Below are positions 61,243 through 64,000 of a stretch of DNA of 64,000 bases, piece by piece. Numbering within the stretch: the stretch's first letter is position 1; each line of letters opens with the position of its first letter. Origin of the DNA: an uncultured Spirochaetaceae bacterium (lineage in GTDB: Bacteria; Spirochaetota; Spirochaetia; Sphaerochaetales; Sphaerochaetaceae). The position numbers were made by a program, and so were the translations under genes. The notes under the pieces were generated by a model, which saw nothing but the letters and a program-made list of their open reading frames with translations, searched no databases and was not told where the DNA came from. Location of the stretch: the NCBI GenBank assembly GCA_944389145.1, contig CALXLH010000025.1, positions 1 to 64,000 of the forward strand. Reading direction: 5' to 3'.

Positions 61243-62967
61243 GTGAGAAAACGCATCAATGCCATCATAGTATTGCTGGCAGCCGCTATCGCGGTGCTTC
61301 CTGCAGGCAATCTGCAGAAGACATACCTCATGACCGATGACATCTGGATAAGGGCGAACAGGCTCTGCATCTCGACCGGCCATCTCGGCCCCGCTCCGGT
61401 GTCACCGACGACCGGTGCAGAGATCATGCAGGCGCTGGAACGGCTGGACTACGCATCCCTCACGGAACGGCAGAAGGATGAATATGACTATATCGCATCA
61501 AGGCTGGAGGATCCTTCCGTCGGCATAACGATGGAATCCAGATACGCAGAGCTCAACCCGGAGCTTTTCATCGGATTCGAAGCCTATGCGTTCAATCATA
61601 TGAAATCAACCCCGGCGGATGAGTTCTTCATCCCATACCGCGACCGCATCCCGCTCATATACGGTGAAGCCCATACATACTTCGGGGATATCGTCTACCT
61701 TGATCTGCAGTACATGTTCAAGGATGGCCCGCAAGGCTTCATCGTGGATGACTCAGGACTGCATCAGTCGCAGGACGGGCTGTTCTACAACTTCACCAAC
61801 GCAGGATTCCTTCTCTCTCCTGCCCTCGATGGCTCATGGCAGTATTTCGGCAACAGCAGGAATATCTACACTGTCATGAACTACCAGCCCATAAAGGCCG
61901 GCGGCTCGATAGGAAACGACTTCCTCAACCTCTTCATCGGCCGCTCAAGGCAGGAGTTCGGCAATGGCATCACCGGAAATCTCGTGATCGGAGATAACTT
62001 CTCATATCAGGAGATGATAAAGCTCTCCGCATTCTCGGATATCTTCTCCTACTACCTCTCGCTCACCCATTTCGACAATATAGAGCAAGGAAAGGATTTC
62101 CAGATGGATGGCCTTCATCAGAACAGGCTTATACACCGCTTCGACTTCAACATACTCAACAAGGTCCGGTTCGCCGTGAACATCGGGGCTCAGATGCTCA
62201 CTGATGCGCCGTTCGATCTGAGGATGCTCAACCCCATGATGATCATCCACAACTGGAACAACAACTCTGAATCGATCGATCTCGAAGCCGATAACGGGGA
62301 TGAGCTGAACAATATACTTGGATTCGAGCTTGAATATGCGTTCCTTCCCGGATTCATCGCGACCGGGCAGGTAGTAATCGACCAGATGAAGATATACGGA
62401 GAGAATAACAGCACCGTTCCCGCAGCCTTCGGATTCATGCTCAACGTAAGGAACATCCTCACGCTTGATGACGGATACCTTGATTCATATATCGAGGGCG
62501 CCTATACATCGCCATATCTCTACCTGAACTACAAGACGATGAACGGCGAGGACTGCTATATGCTCGACCATATCATAGGATACCGCTTCAGCCAGAACAA
62601 CACCACGGAAGAAAGCTACACAGGCTACGTCTATGGCCCTGACGCGATCGTTCTCTCCCTGGGGACTGAATATATCTCCCTTGACAGCTGGAGCGTAAAG
62701 GGCAGCCTGCTCTATATGGCGCATGGCGATAACGGCAAGGAGGACTGGAGAGACCGGAACAACAGGACAGGACTGACGGATCCCACGCCGACGGGAATCG
62801 TCGAGCACACCTTCTCCACGCGTGTAGGCGGAAGCTACTCATTCACGGAAAGCCTCAAGCTTACCGCGGAGGTAGCCGGAATCTTCCAGTGGAACTACCA
62901 TAACCAGAGAGACGTGTTCCGCCCGACATTCCAGGCCGCTATCGGGATATCCTGGACAGCACTTTGA
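61243..62967 (+). CDS. Outer-membrane beta-barrel protein (Wzi-like), paralogue 2
   Basis: Paralogue of the gene on the other side of a 92-base divergent gap. A signal peptide (IIVLLAAAIAVLPAG) is followed by LQKTYLMTDDIWIRANRL, similar to the MQKVYTARDAVYQRVERL of the partner. GNLVIGDNFSYQEM and the strand pattern recur, ending AIGISWTAL. Length 574. The GTG start has GGAGGT eight bases upstream. The pair probably arose by duplication with inversion and forms the outer-membrane part of the envelope module. Confidence 0.84.
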   Translation: MRKRINAIIVLLAAAIAVLPAGNLQKTYLMTDDIWIRANRLCISTGHLGPAPVSPTTGAEIMQALERLDYASLTERQKDEYDYIASRLEDPSVGITMESRYAELNPELFIGFEAYAFNHMKSTPADEFFIPYRDRIPLIYGEAHTYFGDIVYLDLQYMFKDGPQGFIVDDSGLHQSQDGLFYNFTNAGFLLSPALDGSWQYFGNSRNIYTVMNYQPIKAGGSIGNDFLNLFIGRSRQEFGNGITGNLVIGDNFSYQEMIKLSAFSDIFSYYLSLTHFDNIEQGKDFQMDGLHQNRLIHRFDFNILNKVRFAVNIGAQMLTDAPFDLRMLNPMMIIHNWNNNSESIDLEADNGDELNNILGFELEYAFLPGFIATGQVVIDQMKIYGENNSTVPAAFGFMLNVRNILTLDDGYLDSYIEGAYTSPYLYLNYKTMNGEDCYMLDHIIGYRFSQNNTTEESYTGYVYGPDAIVLSLGTEYISLDSWSVKGSLLYMAHGDNGKEDWRDRNNRTGLTDPTPTGIVEHTFSTRVGGSYSFTESLKLTAEVAGIFQWNYHNQRDVFRPTFQAAIGISWTAL

Positions 62968-63467
62968 TCAGAAACGGCTTCTTTCCAGCCCCGGGAAAGG
63001 GGCCTGCATGGCTATGGAAGCTTCCCCTGGCTCCCATGCGTCTCATACGCTTTCTCTCCGCATCCTCGAAGCATCGGGAGATGCGGATATCATCACGGCA
63101 TCCATCGCTGATTATCACAAAGCCATTCATGCAGCCTCCTGCCATATATACGCCCTGACAATGCATCCGGGCCAACATGGGGCATCAGCAACCGGATTGA
63201 TACAATTGCAGGCACGACAGCGCAGATTCAAGATAGCTTATTGCTATCTTATTCCAATGCATAATGTTATTATCCATCAAAGATAATATGTTCGGTATAT
63301 TGCCATTCAAATTTCTTTACGCTGCCATCGTATCTGGCCTTACAGGCTAGCCAAGAGGGGGTTTGCCTGCTATCATTCTCTCGCAATCACGAGGCATCGC
63401 CCCGGAGACTTAACGAAGATAAAGGGCTGGCATTGCCAGACAGATAACATGGAGTGACGACAAAGAG
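62968..63467. other. 500-base gap before the aminotransferase gene
   Basis: No gene is supported. An AT-rich stretch holds a small inverted repeat TATTATC/GATAATA (63268-63274 with 63282-63288) of operator type. The last 110 bases before the ATG are GC-richer, with possible hairpins such as GGGCTGGCATTGCC, and could be a structured leader; no known riboswitch core was recognised. Confidence 0.5.
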
Positions 63468-64000
63468 ATGGAAATGACACAGACCAACGAGTACTTTATC
63501 TCTCGTCAGAGTGACTTTGAGTCCTCTGCCAGAAGCTATCCAAGGAAGTTCCCGTTCGCACTTAAGAAGGCAAAGGGATCATGGGTCGAAGATGTTGAGG
63601 GAAACAGGTATCTTGATTTCCTCTGCGGAGCAGGAACGCTCGCTCTTGGACATAACGATGACGAGGTGTCGAAGGCAATGGTCGATCTGATAACCAGCGA
63701 TGCACCGCTGCACACGCTCGACCTCACGACACCGGTAAAGGACAGGTTCGTTGAGACGGTCATATCCATCCTTCCCGAAGAGATGCGGAACAACGTCAAG
63801 ATACAGTTCTGCTCTCCTTCCGGAACCGATGCCACCGATGCCGCAATAAAGCTATGCAAGACCGCGACAGGCAGGGGCAACGTCATAGCATTCAGCGGCG
63901 GCTATCATGGAATGGGACATGGAGCCCTGGCTCTAACAGGCAATCATAATGCGAAGAAGAGCGTGCAGAACCTGATGCCAGGCGTCCAGTTCATGCCATA
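63468..64000 (+). CDS. Diaminobutyrate-2-oxoglutarate aminotransferase, cut by window end
   Basis: The first 177 codons of a class III, PLP-dependent aminotransferase. [21 protein letters not shown], broken here, is the signature N-terminus of Dat/EctB enzymes. They make L-2,4-diaminobutyrate from aspartate semialdehyde and glutamate. [43 protein letters not shown] and [11 protein letters not shown] are all family-specific. The PLP lysine would lie beyond the window. A downstream decarboxylase would point to diaminopropane or polyamines, and ectAC to ectoine; neither can be seen. The ATG at 63468 is used; a second ATG is two codons later. Confidence 0.88.
   Translation, partial: MEMTQTNEYFISRQSDFESSARSYPRKFPFALKKAKGSWVEDVEGNRYLDFLCGAGTLALGHNDDEVSKAMVDLITSDAPLHTLDLTTPVKDRFVETVISILPEEMRNNVKIQFCSPSGTDATDAAIKLCKTATGRGNVIAFSGGYHGMGHGALALTGNHNAKKSVQNLMPGVQFMP

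Overview
The window looks like a chromosome segment of a host-associated diderm bacterium, most likely a spirochaete of the Sphaerochaeta/Treponema-like lineages. The pointers are an ABC solute-binding protein whose signal peptide ends in a LFAGGS-type sequence, beta-barrel and lipoprotein genes typical of an outer membrane, a long-form acetate kinase, and LicD and diglycosyldiacylglycerol-type lipid glycosyltransferases. No rRNA or marker phylogeny is available, so this assignment is an inference. Coding density is high, many genes overlap by the four bases ATGA, and Shine-Dalgarno sites of the GGAGG type are common.

Layout. 1-5.1 kb: a small helix-turn-helix fossil, an RlmK-like methyltransferase with an extreme Arg/Asp-rich tail, a small unknown protein, a phosphohexomutase and galE. 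5.1-8.9 kb: diaminopropionate ammonia-lyase, CoA-disulfide reductase with rhodanese domain, a HELGH membrane protein and tRNA-Asn. 9-12.8 kb: a secreted 5'-nucleotidase and a lipoprotein that share an unrecognised 80-90 residue repeat domain, then a 56-residue basic protein. 13-20 kb: valS and a three-gene ABC importer. 20-21.8 kb: glycogen synthase and a DUF6506 protein.

21.8-28.9 kb is an accessory island. It holds an array of hairpin repeats, a tiny helix-turn-helix gene, a lipoprotein gene split by an 8-G tract, a 1450-codon phage-type polyvalent protein whose probable promoter contains a 10-G tract, and a degenerate holin-like toxin locus. The two G tracts suggest phase variation.

28.9-41 kb is mostly housekeeping: an ECF sigma/anti-sigma pair, cysS, murB, ackA, aldose epimerase, AroH chorismate mutase, a pectinesterase-fold protein with no export signal, thiamine pyrophosphokinase, DUF1015, a Sua5-type protein and a membrane protein with EVPVEV repeats. 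41-47 kb is a defence-like island: two AAA ATPases of different families, a two-gene ABC-type ATPase plus TOPRIM-like pair, and an AT-rich DUF2971 gene. 47-54.4 kb is a surface-polysaccharide locus: capsule-type transferase, flippase, two GT2 enzymes, LicD, a cytidylyltransferase and an epimerase. 54.4-63 kb is an envelope module: two tandem GT28-like lipid glycosyltransferases, an MMPL/RND transporter and two divergent paralogous outer-membrane barrels. The right end cuts a diaminobutyrate aminotransferase gene.

The most notable observations are the paired G tracts in the accessory island, the shared repeat domain of the nucleotidase and its neighbouring lipoprotein, the TOPRIM/ATPase pair, the holin-like toxin locus with mirrored terminators, and two genes whose -10 boxes sit exactly seven bases before the ATG.
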